Below are positions 16,882 through 24,645 of a stretch of 64,000 nt of DNA, in pieces. Where the stretch lies: NCBI GenBank assembly GCA_902789325.1, contig CADANN010000002.1, positions 1 to 64,000 on the forward strand, written 5' to 3'. The notes under the pieces are model-generated. The model had not been told where the DNA came from. It was given only the letters and a program-made list of their open reading frames with translations, and did not search any database. Source of the DNA: an uncultured Spirochaetaceae bacterium. Lineage in GTDB: Bacteria; Spirochaetota; Spirochaetia; Treponematales; Treponemataceae. Position 1 is the first letter of the stretch, and every line of letters starts with the position of its first letter. The position numbers were made by a program, and so were the translations under genes.

Positions 16882-18114
16882 TTATTCGTCTCCAAGAGTT
16901 TTCTGAGAAACTCTGAATACTACAAATTCAGCAGGCTTAGCAGGTGCCAAACCAATTTCAATTACTACATATCCGGCATCAATTGATTCAGGTGGGTTCA
17001 ATTCGTCATCACAACGAACATAGAATGCTTCTTCTGGAGAATCTCCAAACAAAGCTCCGCTCTTCCAGATGTTCAAAAGGAATGCTGTAATATTTCGTGT
17101 AATCTTCTTCCACAAATCTCTTGTATTAGGTTCAAATACAACCCAGTTAGTACCATTCTGAAGAGCCTGCTCAACCATACAGAACAAACGTCTTACGTTT
17201 ACATAGCGCCATTCTGGATTTGAACTGATTGTACGTGCACCCCATACGCGGATACCACGTCCTGGGAAATCGCGGATACAGTTAATACCCTTAGGGTTCA
17301 AAAGTTCCTGTTCTGCATCAGTGAGGTTATACTTCAAGCCGAGAGCTGTCTTAAACAATTCGTTAGCAGGAGCTTTATGACAACCACGTGTTCCATCAAC
17401 ACGACCATAAATACCGCAGACACCTCCAGAAGGTGGAGCAAAAATATTCTTGTCTGCAACCATGTCGTACATCTGTACCCAAGGGAAATAGTAAGCACCC
17501 ATGATTGAATCGCGAGGCATTGGCATTGTATCGATACCAGCTTCAAGAGTTTCTGGTGAATCGAGAACTGCAAAGCGGAAGCGGTTCTTTTCACAGTGAG
17601 TAAGAATGGCATCCTGAGCAGCAGGATCTGTTACACCAGGTGCACAAACAATAGAAATATCCTGAATCTCATCGAAGAGTGGCAAACCAGATTTCTTTCC
17701 AACACCTTCATCTTTACCGATGATAAGTTTTGCAATGTTATCAGGATTCTTAACTTCGTAAGCTTCTTCTGCAGCAGGTTTATCACCTTCTTTTGCAGCA
17801 GCCTTGTCGCCTTCCTTAGCAGGTGCATCAGCTTTCTTAGCAACCTTTGCAGGTTCTGCAAGGTTGTTGATGTAACACTTTGTACCTCCGTTCTGGAAGA
17901 ACTGATAAACTCCATGTGCAAGCCATCCACCAGCATGTAAGCCACCGAACAACTTGGTATACTGAGTCCAGTTTGTTACAAGTACTGCTTGATTAATAGG
18001 ACCTTTCTCGGCAATTCCAAGAAAACCAACAATGTTAGTAGCTCCAGCTTCAATTGGCTTTGAGCCACTTTCAATTTCTTCGACATAAACACCAGGTGTC
18101 TGATAGTTTGGCAT
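16882..18114 (-). CDS. Contractile sheath protein 1 (main sheath, 410 aa)
   Basis: Sheath signatures are YQTPGVYVEEIESGSKPIEA, FLGIAEKGPINQAVLVTNW and, in the conserved C-terminal domain, VWGARTISSNPEWRYVNVRR. The length fits an Afp2-type main sheath. Residues about 87-115 are an unusual low-complexity linker of Lys, Ala, Glu and Gly-Asp-Lys repeats (two copies of AKEGDK), placed where other sheaths carry an exposed variable domain. It has a strong AAAGGAGGAA ribosome site and directly precedes the main tube gene. Confidence 0.93.
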   Translation of the reverse strand: MPNYQTPGVYVEEIESGSKPIEAGATNIVGFLGIAEKGPINQAVLVTNWTQYTKLFGGLHAGGWLAHGVYQFFQNGGTKCYINNLAEPAKVAKKADAPAKEGDKAAAKEGDKPAAEEAYEVKNPDNIAKLIIGKDEGVGKKSGLPLFDEIQDISIVCAPGVTDPAAQDAILTHCEKNRFRFAVLDSPETLEAGIDTMPMPRDSIMGAYYFPWVQMYDMVADKNIFAPPSGGVCGIYGRVDGTRGCHKAPANELFKTALGLKYNLTDAEQELLNPKGINCIRDFPGRGIRVWGARTISSNPEWRYVNVRRLFCMVEQALQNGTNWVVFEPNTRDLWKKITRNITAFLLNIWKSGALFGDSPEEAFYVRCDDELNPPESIDAGYVVIEIGLAPAKPAEFVVFRVSQKTLGDE

Positions 18115-18152
18115 TTATTCCTCCTTTTTTATAATCACTTTTAAATGATTTA

Positions 18153-18671
18153 TTATTTGTTATTAATTTGTTTAGCACCAAGCTCTTTCTTTTCAACACG
18201 TACAAAGCTTTCACCCTTGAGTGAATTCAGTTGTACCTCAACTCTATAATCAAGATAAAAGGAATCAGTAAATCCACAGGTAGAATCCCTTCTTACGATT
18301 GGTTCTAAAATGAATTTATTGATTTCATTACCATGCCAGTTATATTCACCACATTCGTAAACAGTGTGGTCTTTAAAGAACACTGCAACATAACCAAACA
18401 GCGAAAGCTTATCTTCAAGTTCCGGGGCAAAAATAGATACTCTTAAGCGCATTTCGTACATTGCAGGAACTTCGTATCTCTGTTCATCAACAATTATTCG
18501 CTGACCAGTTTTATCATTTGTTGTCTGGAAAATATCTGTAACGTTAAACTGAATTTGATTTTCTGCTTTATCTTTTGAGATTTCGTTAACAATAGAGAAT
18601 GGAATATCTGATGCAGTCGATAAACTTTGTTTGAGAGCTTGAATTACGTATTTGAAAATATCCGACTGCAT
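18153..18671 (-). CDS. Putative CIS tail cap/terminator (Afp16/DUF4255-like)
   Basis: A 172-residue protein whose position (next to sheath 1) and features suit the DUF4255/Pvc16 cap family, which ends tube and sheath growth. It has a helical N-terminus (DIFKYVIQALKQSL), a central VPAMYEMRLRVSIFAPE segment, then a helix containing LFGYVAVFFKDH. The similarity is by pattern and modest. It lies 5 nt from the gpJ-like gene. An alternative is a small baseplate adaptor. Confidence 0.5.
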   Translation of the reverse strand: MQSDIFKYVIQALKQSLSTASDIPFSIVNEISKDKAENQIQFNVTDIFQTTNDKTGQRIIVDEQRYEVPAMYEMRLRVSIFAPELEDKLSLFGYVAVFFKDHTVYECGEYNWHGNEINKFILEPIVRRDSTCGFTDSFYLDYRVEVQLNSLKGESFVRVEKKELGAKQINNK

Positions 18672-18676
18672 AACAT

Positions 18677-21631
18677 CTACCTCTTTTCAATAATTACGTT
18701 TTTTAAGAATGGAAGCTCATCATCACGAAGCAGTATTTTTTCAACCACTACATCCGCATCTAAATCAAAAACTTCTACCGAATTGATGGAAAGAATCTCG
18801 TTAATTTTTTCCAGTTGCTTCATAACCATACCCATGGTTACTTCTTTTCCGAACTCCCAGCCAGAACCGTTATCACCTTCAAGACAATCAAAATTCCGTC
18901 TCAAACATTCTTCAATACGAGCCTTAGTTTTTCCTTCATCAAGGACATCGCTCTTAAAGGTTATTGTAAGTGTAATATTGAACTCTTTGTAAACCGGTGC
19001 CTGAACACATAAAGGAGTTCCTACAAGTTTTCTGTCATCAAGATATTCTTTTACTCTGCGTATTAATTCTCTTGAAGGAAGCAGTTTTACATCGTAGCCT
19101 ACTCCTGCAGGACGAGCCGGAATAATTACCGTGCAAACTTCATTTTTTGCATTGCGCTTTTTAAGGCAGTATGATCGACCAACACTTGCCGAAGCTTCAC
19201 GCGCCAGCCATTGAAAGTCTTCTGCAGTAACTGCACGCTGAAGACTCTTAAATGCGCCCGCTGCACGGCTCTTAAGGTTATCTACAGTTTCCATATCTGC
19301 GCCGCCTTCTGCCGGAAACGGATTTGTACAGCCAGAAATAAACGGAATACTTTGAATCAAGCCCTGTAATGTATTTCTTGCAACATTACCAACTGTTCCG
19401 CCTCCAGTGTGATATGACTTCATAAGAATATTAAACTTACCCTTAGGAGGATTAACACCTTTTACGCCATCACCAAAAAGGATTCTTCCGTTTGAATAAT
19501 CAATTACATAGTGTCTTGAAAAAGCATTAGATGAATAAAAATTTTCTACCTCTGTATATCTAACCCAGACACCGTCATCCTTTTCAAAATAAGGTTCTGT
19601 ACCACAATCTTTTTTAATAATTTCCAGTTCATTAGCTGAAGGGATTGATTTTTCATTTACATATAAAACAGAGCCTTTAAGAATGTCCTTATGGGCAACA
19701 AAGAGAGACTGTCCTGGAGCTCCTGTACCAGAACCTATTATTTCATTTTCATAAGTCTTTTCATTTTTTGCATAAACACAATTTAAAAGGATATCCTGAA
19801 TAAAAGGTCTGTTTTCAAAACTGCCGGAAAGTAAAGTCACTCTGAGCCAGTAAAGTTTTTTTCCAAATTCTTCAACAGGGCTCATATCTTCCGGTATCAC
19901 CATGTCTACAAAACCAGACTGATGGAATGAATCAGTATTATCGCTTACAGAAAGCGCAGTCCACTTTTCACCGTTGAAGTATTCCCACTGAAGGTTAATC
20001 ATTCTTGGGGCAGCTGTATTAATAAGAGCATCATTACGGAAATCTTTAAATACATTCTGCTCAAGCTGATTTACAGTTTCATCCATTCGGAAATAAATTG
20101 AAGCATCGCCCACCGGTAAACAGTTACTTAAACCAATATACAAAGAAGGCAGCTGACTTTCGTTTACATCGAACAAAGTAATTTCTTTATCTTCCTTACC
20201 TTTTACAAAAGCTGGAATATTTTTCCATACAAAATTACTATAGGTATTGCATCTTTGTGGTGGAAGTTTAAGAGACTCATATTTGATTCGTATTTTTGCA
20301 ATTTCTGGACTCTGAACTTTTGATGTAAAATGCCAGATCCAGTTGTCCTTATCATCTTTTACATATTCACCGCCAATGGCAAAATCTTTTGTAATAAGAC
20401 GAACGCGAATCCAGTAATGTTCTTCGTTATTTACATTTACAACAGAAAGTTTTTCTGGAATTGTGAAAGATACTGTACCAGACTGTTTAAGGTCAAAAGT
20501 TCCGTCAATAAAATTATCATCAGAATTTAATTTAACCCAGTCATTGCCATTCCAGTACTCATACACAAAAGTGGCATTTTTATTTTCTTCCTGATTGATA
20601 TAGGTTTCACTAAAAAAGTATGTAATCTCAGCCTTGGTATTTTTATTTCTGAAAATATCATCAGCGCAGATATAAAAGCATTCGTTATACAAAGGATTAT
20701 CTGAGAACATATTGAACGAGGTATTCATATCAATAAGTTCATATTTAGCCTCGTAATTAGCAAGACATGCATCTGGCGAAAATCCCATTCCACCAAAAAT
20801 AGTTTTTAACGAAATGCCTTTTGCAGAAAGCGCATTTTTATCTGATGGTATATCAGTAAGAATACCACGAATCCATAATCCTTCTTTTCCGTTTACTTCT
20901 ACAGGCTGAATTGGAATACCACCGTTGAAATAAATTGTATTATCTTTTTCGTGAAGATTATTTACAGAAGATGAAGTTATAAGATTAGTCCACTTTTCTC
21001 CATCCCAGAATTCCCAGAACATATGTTTTACAAGTTCTGCATTTACAGAAGTTATTTCCTGAATTGGAGTAATTGAAAGCTGAATGTAATGTTCGTTTTC
21101 AAGATACTTAAAAGAATCAGACATTACATATAAAGCATGTTCAATTTCATTCTTAGAATCAAAAATATAGAAACCATTTAATTTTTCTGATTCAACATTT
21201 TCATTCCAGTTTTCTTTATATTTATTTACACAGCTTAAAAGTTTGGCATTACTAACACGAATATTTTTTTCAGTTTCAAAAACAATATCATCAGCATCAC
21301 TAACAACAGCTGCAATTTGAGTTCCAGTTTTAATTTCGATATTTTTGGAAACTCCTTCAACAGGGAAAAATTGAATGATTGCTCTAGCACTTTGAGGAGT
21401 AACGAGAGAAAGCCCCATTAATTCAAGAAGAGAAAGATAAGTTTTATCCGGAACCTTATTCAATCTGTAAATAGTCATTTCCGTCATCCACGAAAATAAC
21501 TCCAGTAAAGTAATACCAGGATCAGACGTATTATGATTAGTCCATTCAGGGCAATAGCGAGGAATTAATCTTAGAGCTTCATTAAAAATGTCATCGAACG
21601 TTCTATCGTCCAAATTGATTTTGGGAATCAC
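18677..21631 (-). CDS. Baseplate assembly protein J-like (Afp11-type), 984 aa
   Basis: The N-terminus (RLIPRYCPEWTNHNTSDPGI then LLELFSWMTEMTIYRLNKVP) is the hallmark of the putative baseplate assembly protein family TIGR02243. The C-terminal part (GGGTVGNVARNTL, then AVTAEDFQWLAREAS and LIRRVKEYLDDRKLVGT) is the gpJ/gp6 wedge core. Large beta-rich insertions fill residues 150-600. It forms the baseplate wedge that connects hub and sheath initiation. Its start overlaps the gp25 gene by 29 nt, so the two are coupled. Confidence 0.9.
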   Translation of the reverse strand: MIPKINLDDRTFDDIFNEALRLIPRYCPEWTNHNTSDPGITLLELFSWMTEMTIYRLNKVPDKTYLSLLELMGLSLVTPQSARAIIQFFPVEGVSKNIEIKTGTQIAAVVSDADDIVFETEKNIRVSNAKLLSCVNKYKENWNENVESEKLNGFYIFDSKNEIEHALYVMSDSFKYLENEHYIQLSITPIQEITSVNAELVKHMFWEFWDGEKWTNLITSSSVNNLHEKDNTIYFNGGIPIQPVEVNGKEGLWIRGILTDIPSDKNALSAKGISLKTIFGGMGFSPDACLANYEAKYELIDMNTSFNMFSDNPLYNECFYICADDIFRNKNTKAEITYFFSETYINQEENKNATFVYEYWNGNDWVKLNSDDNFIDGTFDLKQSGTVSFTIPEKLSVVNVNNEEHYWIRVRLITKDFAIGGEYVKDDKDNWIWHFTSKVQSPEIAKIRIKYESLKLPPQRCNTYSNFVWKNIPAFVKGKEDKEITLFDVNESQLPSLYIGLSNCLPVGDASIYFRMDETVNQLEQNVFKDFRNDALINTAAPRMINLQWEYFNGEKWTALSVSDNTDSFHQSGFVDMVIPEDMSPVEEFGKKLYWLRVTLLSGSFENRPFIQDILLNCVYAKNEKTYENEIIGSGTGAPGQSLFVAHKDILKGSVLYVNEKSIPSANELEIIKKDCGTEPYFEKDDGVWVRYTEVENFYSSNAFSRHYVIDYSNGRILFGDGVKGVNPPKGKFNILMKSYHTGGGTVGNVARNTLQGLIQSIPFISGCTNPFPAEGGADMETVDNLKSRAAGAFKSLQRAVTAEDFQWLAREASASVGRSYCLKKRNAKNEVCTVIIPARPAGVGYDVKLLPSRELIRRVKEYLDDRKLVGTPLCVQAPVYKEFNITLTITFKSDVLDEGKTKARIEECLRRNFDCLEGDNGSGWEFGKEVTMGMVMKQLEKINEILSINSVEVFDLDADVVVEKILLRDDELPFLKNVIIEKR

Positions 21632-22025
21632 TTTCGCCTCTCTCCAAATAAAATGGATAAACCATGTTAAAAAAAGTGTTTACCGAGCGTATTTCATAAT
21701 CGATAGAAATATTAATCTTAACGGGATTATCCGGATCAGGTTCTCCCGTTACAGATTTAAGAATTACGCGTGGCTCCCATTTAACAATGGCTTCTTCAAT
21801 GTAATGAATAGCAAGTGAAATTGTTCTTGAAGAATTTGGAAAGAAAATGATTTCGTTAATTTTACATCCGAAATCCGGATGCATTACTCTCTCTCCCGGA
21901 GTTGTGTTGAGAATAATCCTGATAGACTCTTCAATACTTTTTTCAAAACTGGAGGTTGCAATTTTACCATGGACATCTATTTCCACAGGAAACTTCCAAC
22001 CTTTTCCAAGTATATTTCTATTCAT
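21603..22025 (-). CDS. GPW/gp25 family baseplate protein (Afp9)
   Basis: A 140-residue gp25 family protein with the diagnostic segments SIRIILNTTPGERVMHPDFG and an AIVKWEPRVILKSV strand pattern. gp25 is a universal CIS component that seeds sheath assembly at the baseplate. It is the first gene of the leftward operon. The C-terminus (SDSQNQFGR) overlaps the gpJ-like gene start. Confidence 0.93.
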   Translation of the reverse strand: MNRNILGKGWKFPVEIDVHGKIATSSFEKSIEESIRIILNTTPGERVMHPDFGCKINEIIFFPNSSRTISLAIHYIEEAIVKWEPRVILKSVTGEPDPDNPVKINISIDYEIRSVNTFFNMVYPFYLERGESDSQNQFGR

Positions 22026-22085
22026 ACTTTTTTTCTTAATCAGTTTTTGTTTTTTTTGGTAACACCAATTTGTATTTTGAAAATT

Positions 22086-22114
22086 AGGTTAAACTGACAA
22101 GTGTAATAAGTCAA
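22086..22114 (-). promoter_or_regulatory. Predicted sigma-70 promoter of the leftward CIS operon
   Basis: On the minus strand TTGACT (22114-22109) and TAACCT (22091-22086) are separated by 17 nt. Transcription would begin near 22,078, giving a leader of about 50 nt before the gp25 ATG. The -35 box is good and the -10 box is weak, which fits a promoter needing an activator. Confidence 0.45.
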
Positions 22115-22134
22115 CAAAAACCAGTTAAAAAAAA

Positions 22135-22254
22135 TGTCATAATTGTCACAAATTTAAAATCAGCACAATTGTGACATTTATGACATCAATTGTGACAATT
22201 ATGACATCGATTTGTGACAATTATGACGTGTTTTATGACCTCAGAATTTTGACA
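22135..22254. repeat. Phased TGAC(A) half-site array in the divergent control region
   Basis: The 16-mer TGTGACAATTATGACA occurs at 22191-22206, with near copies at 22170-22185 and 22213-22228 and an inverted copy at 22135-22150. Within this span TGAC half-sites on the plus strand start at 22172, 22181, 22193, 22202, 22215, 22224, 22236 and 22250. The spacings alternate near 9 and 12 nt, so pairs repeat every 21-22 nt, two turns of the helix. This is the layout of a cooperative operator for a dimeric DNA-binding protein acting on both operons. No regulator gene is evident in the CIS locus. Confidence 0.75.
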
Positions 22255-22276
22255 TTTCGCCATTTCATTTTATAAT
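22249..22276 (+). promoter_or_regulatory. Near-consensus sigma-70 promoter of the rightward CIS operon
   Basis: TTGACA (22249-22254) and TATAAT (22271-22276), both consensus, are separated by 16 nt. Transcription is expected near 22,283, with a leader of about 29 nt and a GGAGA ribosome site before the DUF2997 ATG. The -35 box overlaps the last TGACA half-site of the array, so a protein bound there could block or recruit polymerase. Confidence 0.75.
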
Positions 22277-22311
22277 CACAAATAAAACAAAAAAAGTTTT
22301 GGAGAAATTTT

Positions 22312-22524
22312 ATGGCAAAAAAACAAGAGCTCGAAATTTCAATTACAGCAGAAGGTGAAGTTTCAATAAATGTAATTGGTACAAAAGGAAAAAAGTGCCT
22401 GGACCTTACAAAAGATTTTGAAGAAGCAATTGGAATTGTAACTGAAAGAGAAACAAAACCTTCATTTTATGAAAACGAAGAATCATCATCATACATTCAT
22501 ACAGGACTAAACGGAAATGAGTAA
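22312..22524 (+). CDS. DUF2997-family small protein
   Basis: The 70-residue protein matches DUF2997: ELEISITAEGEVSINVIGTK, then GKKCLDLTKDFEEAIG and a Y/F-E ending region (PSFYENEE). DUF2997 proteins are encoded beside DUF1257 (Ycf35) in cyanobacteria and other bacteria; their function is unknown. Here it is the first gene of the rightward CIS operon, while the DUF1257 gene is in the opposite operon. The end overlaps the next gene by 8 nt, so they are coupled. The invariant-looking single Cys in GKKCLDL could be a ligand or modification site. Confidence 0.85.
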   Translation: MAKKQELEISITAEGEVSINVIGTKGKKCLDLTKDFEEAIGIVTERETKPSFYENEESSSYIHTGLNGNE

Positions 22525-22888
22525 CCAGATAACCTTTTACTTACCGCTTGGTCTGAATATAGATGGCACAATACACAAGCGCGGAAAAATGCATCTTACA
22601 ACAACACTGGATGAGCTTAAAGTTCAGGAAGCCGAAGAGGTTGCAATGAACTCTCGCTACAGAGATATTCTTTTACTTGCGAGTGTAATAGATGAAATTG
22701 GTGATATTAAAGATGTAACAAAAGAAACAATCATGAATCTTTATGAAGCTGATTTCTTATTTCTTCAGCTTCTATATAAACAGGTAAACGGAGAAAGTTC
22801 TCTGATTACTACGCAATGCCCAAGCTGCGGTAAAGATTTTCAATTTGCACTTGCAGATCTTTACTCAGATGAAAGTCGTATTAAATAG
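22517..22888 (+). CDS. Small eCIS tail-assembly-type protein with CxxC knuckle, copy 1
   Basis: A 123-residue protein: ITFYLPLGLNIDGTIHKRGK, then YRDILLLASVIDEIGDIKDV, a helix LYEADFLFLQLLYKQVNG, and a terminal CPSCGKDFQFAL zinc knuckle. This layout recurs in a family I associate with eCIS loci and phage tail assembly chaperones. A paralogue lies at 24035-24409. Only one CxxC pair is present, so zinc binding would need a partner or dimer. It follows DUF2997 with an 8-nt overlap. Confidence 0.65.
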   Translation: MSNQITFYLPLGLNIDGTIHKRGKMHLTTTLDELKVQEAEEVAMNSRYRDILLLASVIDEIGDIKDVTKETIMNLYEADFLFLQLLYKQVNGESSLITTQCPSCGKDFQFALADLYSDESRIK

Positions 22889-22906
22889 AAAAAAAGGAAA
22901 GAGTTT

Positions 22907-23608
22907 ATGGCAATCTATAATTATTCAAACAAAGATATAATTCAAATAGATTTTCAAACAGGCAGCTTTACTGATGCAAGCATTACAAACTCAGATTTAG
23001 ACGGTCTTTCAAGCAGCTGTATTCACTGGAGCAAAACTGAAATACGAGATTCTAATTGTAATGACGCTCTGTTTATAGAAACAAATCTTTCTGATTGTAC
23101 TTTTTCCCGTTCAAGTTTTATTAATTCTCAATTTTCAAAATGCAATCTTTTAAATAATAATCTTCAGGGACTAAGCCTCATAAAAGTTAAAATCTTAAAT
23201 TCAAAATTAAAACGAACTGTATTCGAAGCCTGCACTATGCAGCGGGCACAATTCAAAAACACAATTATCGATTCATCTACTATTAAAGATATAGAAGGAA
23301 TTTTTGCAAGTTTTTCAAATACTATTTTTATCAATTGTTATTTTGAATTAACTTACGGAAACGGCATGAATGGTTTTTCCTCTGCCCTCTTTGAAAACTG
23401 TATCTTCTATAATTGTACTTTTTCAGGATATCCGCTTAGAGGTGCAAAAATAGATCACTGTACCTTTATTGCCTGCGGTGGAGAAATTACAGATGAAATA
23501 GAAGCAGACAATTCTTATGGTCTGCCACGCATTCCTGTTCCCGCAACTATTCCGCTTACAGATTATAATGCCGCAAATAATTTAATAAACGAGGTTTCAA
23601 ATGGCTAA
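22907..23608 (+). CDS. Pentapeptide-repeat-like protein
   Basis: A 233-residue protein. From residue 20 to about 190 hydrophobic and polar residues recur every five positions (for example SNCNDALFIETNLSDCTFSR, SQFSKCNLLNN, NCTFSGYPLRGAKIDHC), as in pentapeptide-repeat right-handed beta-helices. The repeats favour C/S-x-F/L rather than the strict A(D/N)LXX form. The C-terminus is proline-rich (LPRIPVPATIPLTDYN). It may form a needle or adaptor near the spike. Its end overlaps the next gene by 8 nt. Confidence 0.6.
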   Translation: MAIYNYSNKDIIQIDFQTGSFTDASITNSDLDGLSSSCIHWSKTEIRDSNCNDALFIETNLSDCTFSRSSFINSQFSKCNLLNNNLQGLSLIKVKILNSKLKRTVFEACTMQRAQFKNTIIDSSTIKDIEGIFASFSNTIFINCYFELTYGNGMNGFSSALFENCIFYNCTFSGYPLRGAKIDHCTFIACGGEITDEIEADNSYGLPRIPVPATIPLTDYNAANNLINEVSNG

Positions 23609-24032
23609 AGCAGAACAAATACGCTCTTGTATAGCAAATATGGACAGTGAAGTTGTAAAAGACGCTCTTTCAATTATTCTTGCAAAAGAACCGCAGCAAT
23701 CAAGCCTTGCTGCAAAAACTGAAATTGCTTCAAACTATAAGAACTTTGCCCAGGCAATTCTTGCCCTTAAAAAGCAGTATAAGTTTCCCGAATTAAATCT
23801 TTTTACTGTGGAAGCAGACCTTGTTTATGTAACTGCAGGCGATAGACGTGTGTTACTTACTGATAGAGAGGAATTACTTAAAAACTCAGTTCCTCCAAAG
23901 AGACCTGATGATCTGGATATTCCAACAGATGAATTGGAAAAACAAGAAAGTAATTCAAATGAAGATTCTGTTGAAAATGCATTTGAACCAATTAAAAATA
24001 ATGAGAGTCGATTCTCTCACCTGGAGCTTTAG
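23601..24032 (+). CDS. Hypothetical protein of the CIS right operon
   Basis: I do not recognise this 143-residue protein. It begins with a helical domain (SEVVKDALSIILAKEP, NYKNFAQAILALKKQYKFPE), then a small beta segment (LVYVTAGDRRVLLTDREELL), and ends in an acidic, probably disordered tail of 45 residues. It overlaps the pentapeptide-repeat gene and lies 2 nt before the next gene, so it is part of the operon. The order suggests a chaperone or adaptor role, without direct evidence. Confidence 0.6.
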   Translation: MAKAEQIRSCIANMDSEVVKDALSIILAKEPQQSSLAAKTEIASNYKNFAQAILALKKQYKFPELNLFTVEADLVYVTAGDRRVLLTDREELLKNSVPPKRPDDLDIPTDELEKQESNSNEDSVENAFEPIKNNESRFSHLEL

Positions 24033-24034
24033 TT

Positions 24035-24409
24035 ATGCAGCAGATAAGAACAGAGTTTAGATTTACATTACCAAAAGGTACAGGAATAAAAACTGAAAAT
24101 GGACGCAAAGTAACCGGCATAATGCGGCTTGTAAAAGTCAGCGATATTGTTGGAATTGAACGAGACAGCACCGTACAAAAAAACTCAGGCGCTTTTTATA
24201 TTGTTCTGTTAGCAAAAGTAATTACCTCTCTTGGTGCGGAACGAAATATAAACCGAAACACTATTGAAAAAATGCATCCTGTTGATTTTGCATTTCTTGT
24301 AGATTTCATGCATGAAATAAATCATCAGGTAATAAAAAAGATTCCACTGAAATGTCCAAACTGTAATACGGAATATTACGGGGAGTTTGAACAACTGGGG
24401 GAAGCATAA
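24035..24409 (+). CDS. Small eCIS tail-assembly-type protein with CxxC knuckle, copy 2
   Basis: A 124-residue paralogue of the protein at 22517: FRFTLPKGTGI, GIMRLVKVSDIVGIER, FYIVLLAKVITSLGAER, and a terminal CPNCNTEYYGEFEQLGEA knuckle. The last codons read through a run of five G (24397-24401) to a TAA at 24407-24409. The -1 frame from that G-run stays open to 24624 and encodes a DUF6760-like domain. The product may therefore exist in a short and a frameshifted long form, like the gpG/gpGT chaperones of phage lambda. Confidence 0.7.
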   Translation: MQQIRTEFRFTLPKGTGIKTENGRKVTGIMRLVKVSDIVGIERDSTVQKNSGAFYIVLLAKVITSLGAERNINRNTIEKMHPVDFAFLVDFMHEINHQVIKKIPLKCPNCNTEYYGEFEQLGEA

Positions 24410-24443
24410 GCCGCCCCCAGAATGAAATATTTCAGGAGGCGGC
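24395..24443 (+). promoter_or_regulatory. Nested inverted repeats at the frameshift candidate
   Basis: CTGGGGG (24395-24401) pairs with CCCCCAG (24414-24420). A second, mutually exclusive stem pairs GCCGCC (24410-24415) with GGCGGC (24438-24443) around an internal 12-nt palindrome TGAAATATTTCA. The second stem starts 8 nt after the G-run, the spacing usual for stimulators of -1 frameshifting. No poly-T follows, so it is not a terminator. Confidence 0.5.
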
Positions 24444-24624
24444 AGACCTTGCATATTATTTCCACTGGCCGAGAACGGAAATAATGGCGATGACTGGAAA
24501 AGAAAGAAGTATCTGGCTGCAGCAGATAAAGCGAATACATGGTTATCAAAAGCAGCAGCGAGATAGCGAAGCGGCGGCTCAATTGAATTATCTTATGGAA
24601 TATAATTCAGGTGAGATGATTTAA
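24397..24624 (+). CDS. DUF6760-like polypeptide without a normal start (possible -1 frameshift product)
   Basis: In this frame the conserved sequence EIFQEAADLAYYFHWPRTEI then TGKERSIWLQQIKRI matches the DUF6760 family of small eCIS proteins (typical core: EVAYLAYHFHWPxxEIxxLxHxERRRWVxEI). The frame is open from 24391 to the TAA at 24622-24624. The first ATG is at 24484, inside the conserved core, so an ATG start would give a truncated 46-residue protein. Expression of the whole domain needs either a -1 shift in the G-run shared with the upstream gene, or an ATA start at 24406 overlapping the upstream stop. A base missing from or added to the G-run in the assembly would also explain it. The start given here is the G-run. 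Confidence 0.6.
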   Translation, partial: GGSISRPQNEIFQEAADLAYYFHWPRTEIMAMTGKERSIWLQQIKRIHGYQKQQRDSEAAAQLNYLMEYNSGEMI

Positions 24625-24645
24625 GTAAAAGTATAAGGAAAAAAA

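Noticed and set aside
22101-22280. A CRISPR array
   Set aside because: The repeated units are 16 nt at 21-22 nt spacing, with only 5-6 nt between them, and no cas genes are present; an operator array fits better.
24414-24443. A transcription terminator
   Set aside because: The stem is GC-rich but no T-run follows, and the operon continues with close spacing.
24484-24624. A stand-alone 46-residue gene starting at ATG 24484
   Set aside because: The family-conserved part begins about 20 residues earlier in the same frame, and no ribosome site is found at this ATG.
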